The translations under genes and the position numbers were made by a program. A stretch of 64,000 nt of DNA, taken from the NCBI GenBank assembly GCA_936432065.2, contig OW386286.2, forward strand, positions 17,853,179 through 17,917,178, read 5' to 3'. This document shows positions 12,060-23,553 of this stretch, one piece after another (within the stretch, counting starts at the first letter, position 1; each line of letters opens with the position of its first letter). The notes beneath the pieces were generated by a model, which worked only from the letters and a program-made list of their open reading frames with translations, did no database searches and was not told the origin of the DNA. Source of the stretch: Rutpela maculata. Taxonomy: Eukaryota; Arthropoda; Insecta; Coleoptera; Cerambycidae.

Positions 12060-12359
12060 ACTGCGCTTTTTTCAACGTGTGTTGGGGGGGGTTTCTTGAA
12101 ATGTAATTTGCATGTTGTCAGGAAGTTACAATAAAGTTTTGTCTAATTTTAGAGGCGAGCGTTTTTCTTTTTTTTTTTGAAATTAAGTTTTAATTAACGT
12201 GTTTGACTCGTTTTCTTTTAATATCTCGAGCTCTGTTCATCGAATCAGGCCAAACTAAAAAATCCAAATGTTTGTAAATAAATTATGAATAAAACTGCAT
12301 AGGTTCAAATTCGATCTGCTATTTTTTTTTTGCAAAAAAAATTACGAAAATTTCTAATT

Positions 12360-13040
12360 ACTTCCACGTCCAGTGGAAGTATAGTAACGACAAAAAATTT
12401 TAAAAAATTTTTATTGTCCAAATATTCTTAAAATGTCATGAAACGTCGAGATTTTAAGTTTGAGCGAAAAAAATTTCTGTCTGTCGGTCTGTCTGTAACT
12501 TTTTTTGTGCGCACGTTTACTCTGGAACCGTTTAAGATATTGACTTGAAATTTGGTACACATATGTACTTTAACGAGATCTAGAACTAGATTATATTTTC
12601 ATCTTGTTCCGTCGAAGGTTTGGGGGGTAAATTTGGGGTAAATAGGTCAATCAAGCAGGTAAGAGTCCATAAAATTGGTATTTAGTATATACAAGAGAAG
12701 CTAAGGTCTCAAAAAAATGTTTGGCATTAGCCACCCCCATTACCACCCCCACCCCCTTATTAAAGGGGATGAAAAAAAATTGTGATTTAGTGTATGTACA
12801 GGAACCAGAAATCCCAAAATATTTTTTTACTTCATGCACCCCCACTATCACCCCCTATCACCACCCCCCTCCCCACTATCGATGTGAGGATCGTTTTATG
12901 GGTTTTTGGGGTAGAGAATTTCAAATATATTATTAAAGTTCCATAAACAATTATTTTCACATACAAAGTTTTTTCGTTGTGAGTGACTTGGATAGAGAAT
13001 CTGGATGTGGAAGTAGTGATTCCTTGGGCAGCGGTTTTTT
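12360..13040 (+). repeat. Helentron-like repeat family B, copy 4 (complete)
   Basis: Complete copy with subterminal repeats ACTTCCACGTCCAG and CTGGATGTGGAAGT (13001-13014) and the AGTGATTCCTTGGGCAGCGG end. It is inserted in the left arm of the 3.4-kb inverted repeat; the uninterrupted right arm gives the empty-site sequence and shows no clear target duplication. Confidence 0.85.
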
Positions 13041-13555
13041 ATATGAAATTCCTTAAGAAAAAAAACTTGGTGAAATTACAGAACCTATATGTATAAATTA
13101 TTATGGAAAATTACAAATAAAAATATTTGTTGTTTTCCTTTAAAATCGAGATTTTTAAAAACTGCCATTTGGTCACACTAAGAATTTTTTTCCCCTTAAG
13201 TTGTAACTTTAAGCGTGCTTTACAGTGGCGATAAAAATCGTTTTTTTTTTTTGTATTATTTGAAAGTTACATTTCGTACATTTTTGTAAAATGCATTTTT
13301 TTTTGTAATGAATTTTTTTTTACGAAAAAATGTATCCAGCAAATACTTTTGTCATCTATTAAGAGTGCTTTAAAAAACGAACAATTAAAAATAAATTAGA
13401 TCCTGCTATTAGAAGTCGAGATATCGTATATCTAGCATTCATTTCTTACATATATATTTTTTTTGAGGTGAAATTGGTACCGCTTAGTCTCTAATATGTG
13501 GGAACTTTAGTGAATGCATAAAATAAATTTTAATCGTTAATATACCTACAATTAC

Positions 13556-13710
13556 AGGTCGCGCAACGTAGCTTGATACTTGAAAGATGAATGCGCAGTA
13601 GACTTTAGGTGAGATACCGACAGCACCGAGTGTACTTCTTCGGAACACAGCGCTCTCCATCTCATGTCCTCTACTGCGCATTTCGGTATCAAGCTACGTT
13701 GCGAGACCTG
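13556..13710. repeat. imperfect palindrome, about 40-bp arms
   Basis: GGTCGCGCAACGTAGCTTGA... at 13556 pairs with ...TCAAGCTACGTTGCGAGACC ending at 13710; CTACTGCGCAT / ATGCGCAGTAG are the inner ends. The loop is about 70 nt. It could be a tiny MITE. Confidence 0.65.
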
Positions 13711-13889
13711 TACGCAGATATACCTGCGCTCGTTCATCCAAACCGCGACTGCCAACAACGAGAATATTTTCCCTACTCCCGTTACCAAGGTTTGGAGACT
13801 CTAGAAAACCGTGCGGAGGTGATGCCCATGCATTCTACTTACTCATCTAAAGTGTTCAGATAAATTCAAACGCGTTTCGCGAAACATCA

Positions 13890-14868
13890 GTAAATTTCAT
13901 TTTTTGTACGTTCCAGCTGGATCTAATTTTCCATTTGGAGTATGCAATTTACGATAAGGTTAAAACTCCATTCTTGCTCTATCAATACCGACATCATACT
14001 GCCTTCCCACTCATGTATGTTCGAAACATGTTTTGCTTTCTTTGCCATATTTCATCGAATACGCAAATGTTTCACGGCCATAGCGCAATGGTTAAAGTGA
14101 AGATTCTCGAACACAAATGTATGCGCCTCATTTCAGACTCTGGTAGGTACACCTTCCTCAGAGATCTCTATGCACGTTGCCACGACATAATCTCACTAGC
14201 GAACTGCGTCCAAGAAACGTCACAAAAATTCTACCAGTTTAAACTGGACGGTAGCCCGCTTACCCGCAATATTACCCGAATCAAACAGCATAATGCCATT
14301 CTTTTCAACATAAAGCACTCCCTACAATACCAGTCGTTGCCTATCTTCCGGCAGCTCCCTTAGCCACACTTCCTTAATCCCATAAGCCCCCCCCCTTTAT
14401 GTTTGTACAATTTTGTTCTTTTATCCTTTTTGTCCCCTTTTTTGTCTTTCTAAATCCCCTTTTTTGTCTTTCTAAATCCCCTCTAGGCCGAAAACTTATC
14501 GAAATCCTAATTTTTTAAACCACAGCCTTTATTTTACCCACCCTGTCTTCCTCGACGGGGGTAAGACCACGAGGTTGTCATTTGCTCGAATGGGTTTTTT
14601 CGTTTATTTCCGTTTCCCGTAGCGCTTGCCTAGTGAGTTTTTAGTTTTTATAATGTTTTTAATTAGCTTTAGGTCCATGTGGACTCATTTTATAATCTGC
14701 CCGCGGTTCATTTACTTATCTATCTTCAAGCCAAATCGGACCTACCCCGTCCAGCCTCACACCCACCTCGGCGATGTTCGCCGTGGTTGTCTGGCTGGCT
14801 CCGGGCTAGGATCCGTTGAGGCGCATACCTGTATCGAAAAAACACCTAATAAAATATTGTTGAATTGA
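13890..14868 (+). pseudogene. LINE 3' end: RT C-terminal tail plus 3' UTR
   Basis: The frame at 13935-14360 ends in a Jockey-type C-terminal tail (KILEHKCMRLISDSGRYTF, then FYQFKLDGSPLTRN, stop after IFRQLP). The 3' UTR has a 24-bp unit duplicated at about 14433-14482. The last ~105 bp (about 14760-14868) match the 3' end of the R1-type element at 55430-55530: GTTCGCCGTGGTTGTCTGGC, GGATCCG.TGAGGC and AATAAAATATT. Either the locus is a chimera or two LINE types share a tail. A box B-like GGTTCAAATCC and a T10 run follow at 14884-14920. Confidence 0.6.
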
Positions 14869-15480
14869 ATACGGAAATCCACGGTTCAAATCCTGAACAT
14901 ATGAAGTATTTTTTTTTTATTTTAAAATAATATAAAACATTTATTTTCAACACCTTTGTAAAGCAGTTTTAAAAAGCTACAATTTAAGAAAGAAAAAGTC
15001 TTAGTGTGACCAAATGGCAGATTTGTATAAAGCTTCAAAAATTTTTCGGAAATCTTGTTCTTCAGGGAAAACAATATTCTTATTTAACTTCCCATAATTG
15101 TTTACACTTACAAAATCTATCAATTCACCAAGTTTCATTGAAAAAGATAAATTATTATTTCTTTTTTAGTAATTTCGGTGTTTATGTAAAATTAGAATTT
15201 TTCTTGGTTTTTATTTTTTTGCAAAAAAAAAAATAAAATGTCAGATCGAATTTGGGCCTGTGCAGTTTTATTCACATTTTGTTACAAACATTTTTGAATT
15301 TTTAGTTTGGTCTAATCCGATGAACAAAGCCCGAGATATTAAGAGAAAACGGAAAAAAAAACACGTGTTTCAAAATTAAAACTTGCCTCCAAAATTAGAC
15401 AAAACTTTACTGTAACTTCCTGATAACATACAGATTACATTTTCAGAAAAAAAATTGCTTCCTCCAAACAATCGTTGAAA

Positions 15481-16575
15481 TTGTATTTTTAATGCTTAGT
15501 TTTATTCGCCTAAAAGGAAGAAATCCAAGTAAATAAGGCTAACTGGACTTGGGTAACATAACCTAAGAGAGCCAGCCTCATCCAGATTTGTTTTTTTTTT
15601 ATTTATAGCCGGCCTATTTTCGCGACTAAAACGGACCGGACCCATTTCACCTGGTCTCCCTCACACAATTCAACGTTTAGGGTAATATTGAAACATTTTT
15701 AAAATGTTCTTCTATTCCTTGTGGAGCGAATCTGCCCCATCGTATATTAGCCACTTATTTTGTGTAATACTTAGAGTACGCCAATTAGATAATTTCACAT
15801 ATTTAGAAACAGTCCACCTATGTGACATCCCAAAAAAAAAAACGTTTTTGAAAAATTCATTAAAAAAATCCGATATTTTTGACCTACTATGTTGAAAATT
15901 TCTCTCCGGTTTTCATTCATTGGTGCCTTTAAATGAGTCGCTGTTTATTTAGTCTTTGATATTAATAGTGAAGAGCGTGCTCTCAGTTCGACTTGACTGA
16001 TTTTGCTACACAAGTTAGAACAACGAAACATGATTTCATCGGGATAACTAAATCTTTTAAAAACTTATGTCTGAACTTGTGCGTGGCTTGAAATAGAAAC
16101 AACATCGTGCCTCCATACGACATTCATATGCCAGTCATCAGACACATTAACAGCGACGTTGTGTTTACAAATTAAGACTCCAAGTCCAAGTGTTGGGTAT
16201 CAAGTTATTAATTTGTATCTAGAAAGTCATGCTAAGCCAAATTGGTGATGACATGCTGAAATTCCCGAAAGTTATTAATTGTGTTTCTTATATCATTAAC
16301 TTGACCGGTTATTAAACATCATGTCTGGTTTTTTACGATTGAATTAGTAAATTATTGGACAGAAGTCGATGAGGAATATTTATGAGTTACATAATATAAA
16401 CAAAAATGCACCGGGCTTGTAAATTTAAATTTGTTGCGACCTTGAAACTTGTCTGTGTCAACTTTTATTTCGCTGTAGTATTTTTGTAGGTTTCGAGGTT
16501 AAATTTGAAGAAAAATAATTAAGAAGATTTGAAGGTTTGAAGAAAATATAGTAAATACCTACACATAAACCTATA
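15481..16575. other. no recognisable feature
   Basis: AT-rich; no ORF or repeat I could support. Confidence 0.4.
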
Positions 16576-17318
16576 TATGAAATAAAAAAATAATTAGCGA
16601 GCTTAAGAGTAATAAAACACCAGGTCTGGATAACTTAAGGGCTGAAACACTAAAACTAATATCGGAATATTTAATGTTAGTTTTTATCATAAATAATTGC
16701 ATGTCACTGGGTCATTGACCACAAGATTTTAAAGATTCTCTATTTTACAAAAAAGGCGATACCAACATAGTCAGCAACTATAGACCAATTTCTAATAACA
16801 AATTTCACCAAAATTTTTGAAAAAGTCATAAAAACTAGATTAATGCCTTACTTAAATAAATATGAAATACTATCCAACAAACAGTACGGTTTTAAAGAAA
16901 AGAAGTCTACCCTAGATGCTATATTAGACCTAATATTTTGATATTAACGCCTCTCTAGACAAAGTTACACCATGTTTATGTACTTTTATTGATCTGTCCA
17001 AAGCTTTTGATAGTCAGCCACCCCCTGCTCTTACAGGCTCTGGAAGACATTGGAAAAAGAGGTGAATGTTTAAAATTATTTAAAAATTATGTATCAAATA
17101 GACACCAATGCGTAAGAGTAGGAGGCGCCTGTAGCAATAATTTAAAAATAGAATATGGTGTACCACAAGGTACAGTTTTGAGGCCTGTACTATTGCTTAT
17201 TTATTTAAATGATTTATTCACTTTAGCTAGCGCAGGAAATATTATAGGATTCGCAGACGACACCGCAATTGTTTATAAAGACAAAATATGGGACGATTTG
17301 CAGAACATAGTAGAAAAT

Positions 17319-18461
17319 TAGAGAATATTATTTAGGTATTATGCAAATCACAACTTACACACTTTTTTATTTATTATGAGAATACCTACTTTCTGTATAT
17401 TGTTGCCCTAATCTGGGCACGCTAATATACTAGTTAGGTAAATACTTTAAAACACTTATTATTGGAGAACCAATCAAAACAACTACTCTCCTAGCTAATA
17501 CTGACGAAGTATTGAATTACATGATAGGATTCTTAGCATTTTAAAGAAAAAATATTGAAAATACTTAAATCATTTATTTACATTAATGAGTGTTTTAAAG
17601 TGTTTTCCTAAGTAGTATATTAGCGTGACCCGGTTAAGGTACCAATATACAGAAAGTAGATAATTTCATATTAAATAAAAAAAGTGTGAATGACTAAATG
17701 TAAATAAATGATTTAAGTATTTTCAATATTTTTTTCTTTAAAATGCTAAGAATCCTATCATGTAATTCAATACTTCGTCAGTATTAGCTAGGAAAGTAGT
17801 TGTTTTGATTGGTTCTCCAATAATAAGTGTTTTAAAGTATTTACCTAACTAGTATATTAGCGTGCCCAGATTAGGGCAACAATATACAGAAAGTAGGTAT
17901 TTTCATAATAAATAAAAAAGTGTGTAAGTTGTGATTTGCAAAATACCTAAATAATATTCTCTAATCATGATAAAAGCAAATAAATAAAAAATAATTAATT
18001 GTAAAAAATAAATCAAGAATAGGCTTGTAAATAATGAATGAATGTTTCTATACTCTACTGATGAGAACTAACGAGTTCGAAAAAACTTGTACAACTTTTC
18101 TAGAGTTGAAATAAAATGTAAGGTTCAATAATAATTGTTGTGAATGACTGAATTTCAATAAATAATTTAAGTATATTCAATATTTTTTTCTTTAAAATGC
18201 TAAGAATCCTATCATGTAATTCAATACTTCGTCAGTATTAGCTAGGAGAGTAGTTGTTTTGATTGGTTCTCCAATAATAAGTGTTTTAAAGTATTTACCT
18301 AACTAGTATATTAGCGTGCCCAGATTAGGGCAACAATATACAGAAAGTAGGTATTTTCATAATAAATAAAAAAGTGTGTAAGTTGTGATTTGCATAATAC
18401 CTAAATAATATTCTCTAATCATGATATAAGCAAATAAATAAAAAATAATTAATTGTAAAAA
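17319..18461 (+). mobile_element. Hammerhead-bearing composite retroelement insertion
   Basis: A 1,143-bp insertion flanked by a 12-bp duplication ATAGTAGAAAAT (17307-17318 and 18462-18473); deleting it with one duplication restores the RT frame (QNIVEN then DLSYI). Inside are: an inverted copy (17319-17583) of the segment at 17699-17963; a diverged direct partial copy (about 17585-17685); a 454-bp unit (17686-18139); and a second, truncated unit (18140-18461). Corresponding points are 17686/18140 and 17961/18415, both 454 bp apart. The first unit carries a hammerhead ribozyme; the second stops about 40 nt before where its ribozyme would begin. There is no ORF. Tandem units, an inverted partial copy, variable-length target duplication and a type I hammerhead are known for Penelope-like elements; direct repeats with hammerheads also occur in retrozymes. 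I cannot assign a named family. Confidence 0.8.
18045..18111 (+). ncRNA. Type I hammerhead ribozyme
   Basis: All invariant core positions are present in order. Helix I 5' strand ACTCTA (18052-18057); CTGATGA (18058-18064); helix II GAACT / AGTTC with loop AACG (18065-18078); GAA (18079-18081); helix III AAAA (18082-18085) with TTTT (18096-18099) around a 10-nt loop; cleavage-site C at 18100 preceded by T; helix I 3' strand TAGAGT (18101-18106). Beyond an asymmetric internal loop, TTTC (18045-18048) pairs with GAAA (18108-18111). The open end is helix I, i.e. type I, and self-cleavage is predicted after 18100. Such ribozymes in animal repeats process multimeric transcripts into units. Activity is inferred, not shown. 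Confidence 0.9.
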
Positions 18462-18890
18462 ATAGTAGAAAATGATTTGTCATATATAAAAAGCTGGTTT
18501 GTTAAAAAAATATTAACTTTAAATCTAGATAAAACAACCTGCCTACCCTTCAGTTGCAATAAATTAAATATGCCATCCTTTAAATCTCTGAATATTGAAA
18601 TTCAAGGAAAAAACATTATACTACCCGAAACTAAAGTCAAATATTTAGGAATAGTCATTGCCCAGCACTCAAGATGGAATTTACATATACAGTTTGTCGT
18701 TAAAAAAACTTCAATTTATTCTATACAAATTTCGACAATTATGTTCTTGGACAGAAACAAATGAAATCTGTATATTATGCGTTAGTTGAAACACATTTGA
18801 CTTATGGCATTTTAGCCTGGGGTGAAACATCAAAAAATCATAAAGCCTCTCAAAATTACAACTAATGCAACAACAAAACTGAAATTTCTG

Positions 18891-20199
18891 TGGCAGCCCT
18901 AAAATTTTTTAATAACATCTTTTATAATGGATCTTTGGATCATTATCAATTAAATTATATAAATTTTAAACCAACATCCATAATAATGGTATATTGGTAA
19001 TTAATTCTTTAGTTTCTTTGAGCAATTTTTGTTACAGCTCCATATTATATGAGCGTCTACTATTCTGCAGTAACATTCTTATTTTCATTTCATATGGATT
19101 TGTGTATGCATATTTTTCCGACTGTCGTCGAGGGATGTTTCCCCTCGAGACATCAACTTGACATTTGCCGTAACCTGAGTGAAGGCTATTTATTAAGCTC
19201 TCTAAATGAGTATTGTTTTAGAATTTCTCAGCCATTAGACTGAAGAGACGAAGAAGTATTTTAAATTTGTCAACATTATTTATTATTTATAAAAGTTTGA
19301 TGGTGATAATTCTAAGAAAACAATTTTGCAAACTTTATAAGACTATTCTGTAGCTCACGTAGCTTCTCAGAAATATATTCGCAATTTTCCTCATAAAATA
19401 TTAAACCTTGACCTGTTTAATATTAATAACACTTCGTTTAGATAAGACCCTAATGGTTAGAGGTAACCACAACCTCAGGTTTATAATTTATACTGTAAGT
19501 AGATCCTCTTCCTAAGAAAAAAAATTATTTGCGGTCTCTAATAGTTTAATGAAATCAGTCTATGGTCTGTTCGCTAATTCAACGAAGTTCGACAAAAATT
19601 GAGACGGAATTTTTATGAGGGAAGTCCGCATCACTATACAAGGTGTCCCAATAAAATTTCCCAGGCCGGATACCTTCTAAACGAATAGAGATATTTTAAT
19701 TTCGTAAAAGCCAGTTTATAGAGCATAAGGGGGGGGGGGGGGGCTTCAGTTTTGAATATAATTGTTTTTTGAATATATCAGTATGTAGATGGCGCTGGGC
19801 TCTAAAGAAATATTTCGATGGGAGAAACTTTGAAATGCGGTTTATGTGAAAGAAAATGCATTTCTAGGTACATTGTGTTTTATAAAAAAAAAAATCGTAA
19901 ATCTAACCGTTTTCAAGATATTTGAGTCCAAATATTGCCATTTATCCATAAGAAAATCATATTTAAAGAATTTTTCATATCTTATGAATTAAATACATTT
20001 GAAGTTACCTTTGGAAAAAAACAAAAAATCTTATCTTTACTTTGGCTTCGGTAATATGACATCCATACTTTCTGTCAAAAATTAGCATTTTTCCTTTTTT
20101 TACTATTTGATTGACAGTAAATTTAACTTTCAATTAGGGGCATATACCACATTTTTTATAGTAACTTCTTTATTCTATACTAGAATGTTAGATTTAGAT
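18891..20199. other. unassigned, with an element-end fragment and a G-run
   Basis: At about 19638 CAAGGTGTCCCAATAAAATTTCCCAGG resembles the CAGGGTGTCCC ends of insect repeats (compare 63248). A run of about 14 G lies at 19729-19742. No gene is supported. The 3' UTR of the minus-strand LINE below probably reaches here. Confidence 0.35.
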
Positions 20200-21038
20200 T
20201 TGAAAAAGGAACTGGCTGATTAGCCTTGACCACCGCGGATCTGTTGTGGCACTTCTTGTCTAATTTTACTTAGAGCTCCTTATCCAGCTTTGTTTTTTGT
20301 ATCAGACTCCATAGCTTTGATGAGGGCTCCTTGGTATAGCTATCTGCCCTTAGTTTCTCTTCGCCAAGTAGTTGGGACCTCAGTCTGGCTAGGCCTTCGC
20401 AATGGCACAGCACATGTACTGAGGTTTCCTCTAACTCTTGACAGAATCTGCATGTTGCATCCTCTGCCAGGCCCTTTAGACTCATATGTCTATTAAGCCT
20501 ACAATGTCCAGTTAGAAGACCTACTATTATCCTAATGGCCTTTCTATTTTGACGTAGTAGTCTTCCGTGAATATGACCGATCGTTCTCTGTTGTGGGAAA
20601 CTCTTCCACCAATCTAGATATTTATTTTGTACTCATTTATTAATGGATGTTCGTATGCGTGGCTTAACTACTCCGCAAAAAGGTTCGGGTCCTACCAGGG
20701 CCTTAGATGCGCCTTCCCGGGCCAGTTCATCAGCCTTCTCATTTCCCCTGTAATATCGTGTCGCCACGGTCACTTTGTTCTGACTTCCTAGGTCCATTAG
20801 GGCATTTATACAATCCCATACTAGTCTTGAATCGACTTGCATGGAATCGAGTGCGCTGCTTGGCTGTCGGAAAAAATGGCAATTGACTGGTTTACAGTTC
20901 CTCGCCTCATTATTTTCCTTTGCACACCACTGTATAGTGGTCACTTCAGTCTAAAATATTGTGGCGGGTATTCCTAGACTTATCGGGATCTTCGTTTTCG
21001 ACCTTATCCCGTAAATTCCAGCTCCGACTGCCTGCCCA

Positions 21039-23553
21039 AGGAACAATTTAAAAGTCATTTGGACTTGAGGAGGTTTTAAGAAAGGTTTGTCAGGGTTAGG
21101 AAATAGTCATGTGCTTTATTGATGTTGTTAGTTAAGGCCTTTTAGGCTTCAAGTATACTTGCTCTTATATAGTAAGTTTTAAAGCATTCTGTAAGACCTA
21201 ATTGTAAAGCTAATTTGCTTCTAGGATAATATGTATTTGTAATGGATTTATCATAACCTACATAAAACTCTCCATAAAGCTAATTAGTTTTATGAACGTC
21301 TTAAATTCCATTTAGATTTAAAGAGGCTTTAAATTATTCTTCATGGTTTTAACATATTTGCAATAAATGCATTTTAAAGCCTTTTTAAAACTAGACATTT
21401 TCAATGCCGATTAGTACTTATTAAAGGCCATTACAAAACTAGACTCTTAAAACATCCTTGATAAATGTTGTGATGAAACCGTTATGAAGAAAAAAAGGCC
21501 TCTATAAATCTAAAAGGCAAATTTTAATTCCATAAAACACTTTCCAAAACCTCAATAAAACATTTATTATAAAAATAATAAACAATATGTCTGCCTGAAG
21601 TGTCGTTGATGCATGTGTGTGGTAATTAAAAGCATTTCGCGACTTACTGATGTATAATTAAGTCTTTTTTGGAAAGGTGGAAGAAAATAAAAAAGAGTGG
21701 CCATTTTAAAAGGACTGTTAAAACACACACACATACAAATTATTTTGAGGTTAAGTTTTAAGTTTTTTGTATCAAATGTCACGTCCCAAACGTTTTATTA
21801 CAGCTTTTATCAAGTCCATGTGATCTTCGCCAAGTGCATTTGCATTTTTGTAAGGAAGGGATTATTTGTGATAGTATACAAAAAGACTAACAGGGCTTCA
21901 TTTAGAGTAAATATTCTAGGTCATTACCATTATTAGAATATATAGTTTAATGAGAGGACCAGTGTTGCCAGATCAAAATTTTAAAAGTTATCAGACGACG
22001 CTTTAAAAAGTTACTAAATCTTACTAAAATTTCACTAGATTTGAAATTAAAGCTTTCATCTTTAATTTTCAAAAGTTGCAGTGTCTGTAGGACACGTAAT
22101 TTTATTGAGCTCTCTGAGCACAGCATAGCTTTGAGCGTCCTCTGTCTGATTATTTCGTTGCCAAACTTCGTACTCTGTATTGTATTAAATGGTTTGTAAC
22201 TAGAAAGTACTGTTTGTCTACGAACCGCTAGAGAGCAACGAGCCCAGGCTATTCGATTGTAGCAATTCACGGTCAATAAACTATGCGGTTACCTCAATTA
22301 GCAGCTTTTAGACGAGAGAGACGCGCGGAGCGGGGAAACGAATGAAAGAGATTCTGTTAGGGTCTACAGCCTACGTTAGCTGTAGACACTACAGGCATCT
22401 TTGTCTGTGTCTTTTGCACGGAAATCAGATATGTCTGTCTCTTTCATTCGATTCCCCGCTCCGCGCGTCTCTCTCGTCTAAGAGCTGCTGATCGAGGTAA
22501 CCGTAGAGTTTACTGACCGTGGTAGCGATTAACGTGAACAGTTTTGTATTAAATGGATCGCAACTTGAATTTAATGTTTGTCTACCTACTAGTAGAGGGC
22601 ATTAAATTGGATGATTCAAAAATCATTAAAAATGAGCATTTTCATAAAAGTTTTCACTACATCACTAGATTTAAAAAAATCACCAGATCTAGTGAAATTT
22701 CACTAGACCTGGCAACACTGGAGAGGACTGTAAAATGACAATTAGGTTTTTAGTTGGCCGGCCATGTTTTTCTTGTTATATAAAAATATTCAAGGCCAAT
22801 CTCACAATTATAATTATCAATAATTATCACTTTTTCGTTAGCAAATTAAGGTAGAATTACAAGAAACGACTGAAAATTACTGTGGGAACCGAGAAGCAGC
22901 CCACTTTTTAAATTTGCTGATTACGTGTCTATGCAAATTTTGTATGGATATTAAAATCATTATTATTTCTGAGGGGCTCTTGTTTTTTGGGCCTTTCTTA
23001 TGTAGTTTTAACGATAAACTGCCGTTGGTTTTAATTTTTTTGTCATACCTGATGGCTTTTTATTACCTTTTAAATCGGCCTTAGAGAGGTTATAGTGCTC
23101 TACGTTTTATACATTTCAAATTCCATTTTATCTTCAATAAGTCTGATGGTGTGTTTGCTTAAATCAGTTTAGAAAAAATAAATGCAATAATAAAATTATT
23201 TGGATTCCTTCGTGGACATTCTTATAGCTTCTCAGTTCTAATATGGACTTATAAGAGTTTTAAAAACCAGTTTTAAGGTAGCCTTCTAGGTGTTTCCTAG
23301 AAATGCAGAAAGCTAATAGAAAAGCTTCTGACAGCTTTAAAATAGGTTTTAAGAAAGGTTTTAAAACGGCCCGAACAAGGTTTTCAGGAGTTTTATGATG
23401 GAATTTAAAAAGGCCTTAACAACCTTCATAAGGGTGGGCCCTTTTAGTCTACAAATCGCTTTATGATGGTATTAAGGATATTGTTACAGCAAAATAGATT
23501 TTTCAAGGCATTTTATAAATAGTTTTATAGCAACTAAAATTGTTCCTTGGATG
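21039..23553. mobile_element. 2.5-kb insertion with short inverted ends
   Basis: The insertion in the LINE RNase H has matching inverted ends CAAGGAACAATTTWA (left at about 21038, right at about 23542-23555). No target duplication is visible. The body is non-coding and made of degenerate short motifs such as TTTTAAAA, AAGGCC and GGTTTTAAGAAAGG on both sides (21060-21560, 23270-23530). It carries the nested hAT-type element at 21960-22720. I cannot name its superfamily. Confidence 0.55.
21960..22720. mobile_element. hAT-type non-autonomous element, 8-bp duplication
   Basis: The 761-bp element has perfect 12-bp inverted ends CAGTGTTGCCAG / CTGGCAACACTG and an exact 8-bp duplication GAGAGGAC at 21952-21959 and 22721-22728. 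The interior has a long inverted repeat: 22255-22350 pairs with about 22440-22540 (GAGAGAGACGCGCGGAGCGG block), separated by about 90 nt. A second, direct similarity (TATTAAATGG...TGTTTGTCTAC) lies at about 22183 and 22547. Motifs related to TTTCACTAGA recur at both ends. It has no coding capacity; mobilisation by a hAT transposase is inferred from the ends and duplication. Confidence 0.9.

Larger units (their letters stand above)
12060..15480. repeat. 3.4-kb long-inverted-repeat structure
   Basis: The left arm (12060-12359, resumed at 13041-13215) matches the reverse complement of the right arm (about 14960-15480). Shared blocks include CAGGAAGTTACARTAAAGTTT, AATATCTCG.GCT.TGTTCATCG, AATAAAACTGCA.AGG and CTGCCATTTGGTCACACTAAG. 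The arms are near 480 bp once B copy 4 is removed from the left one. The interior holds a small palindrome and LINE 3' ends. I see no transposase, so it may be a non-autonomous element with long terminal inverted repeats or two insertions of one repeat in opposite orientation. Confidence 0.65.
16580..18890 (+). pseudogene. Jockey/CR1-like LINE RT, split by a hammerhead-bearing insertion
   Basis: Frames in succession give fingers and palm of a non-LTR RT: SNKTPGLDNLRAE-like start near 16610, NYRPIS (about 16780), KQYGFKEKKSTLDA (about 16880), the catalytic motif A FIDLSKAFD (about 16985-17012), motif B YGVPQGTV (17155-17178) and motif C FADDT (about 17250). The frame stops at the insertion at 17319 and resumes precisely at 18474 with DLSYIKSWF, through KYLGIVIAQHSRWNLH to about 18764, then decays. 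Several frameshifts upstream make it dead. It is close in sequence to the RT at 27.3-28.9 kb. Confidence 0.85.

Noticed and set aside
17585..17697. Simple hairpin-loop spacer in the hammerhead element
   Set aside because: The spacer is itself a diverged direct copy of part of the 454-bp unit, so the structure is a rearranged multimer rather than a plain TIR element.
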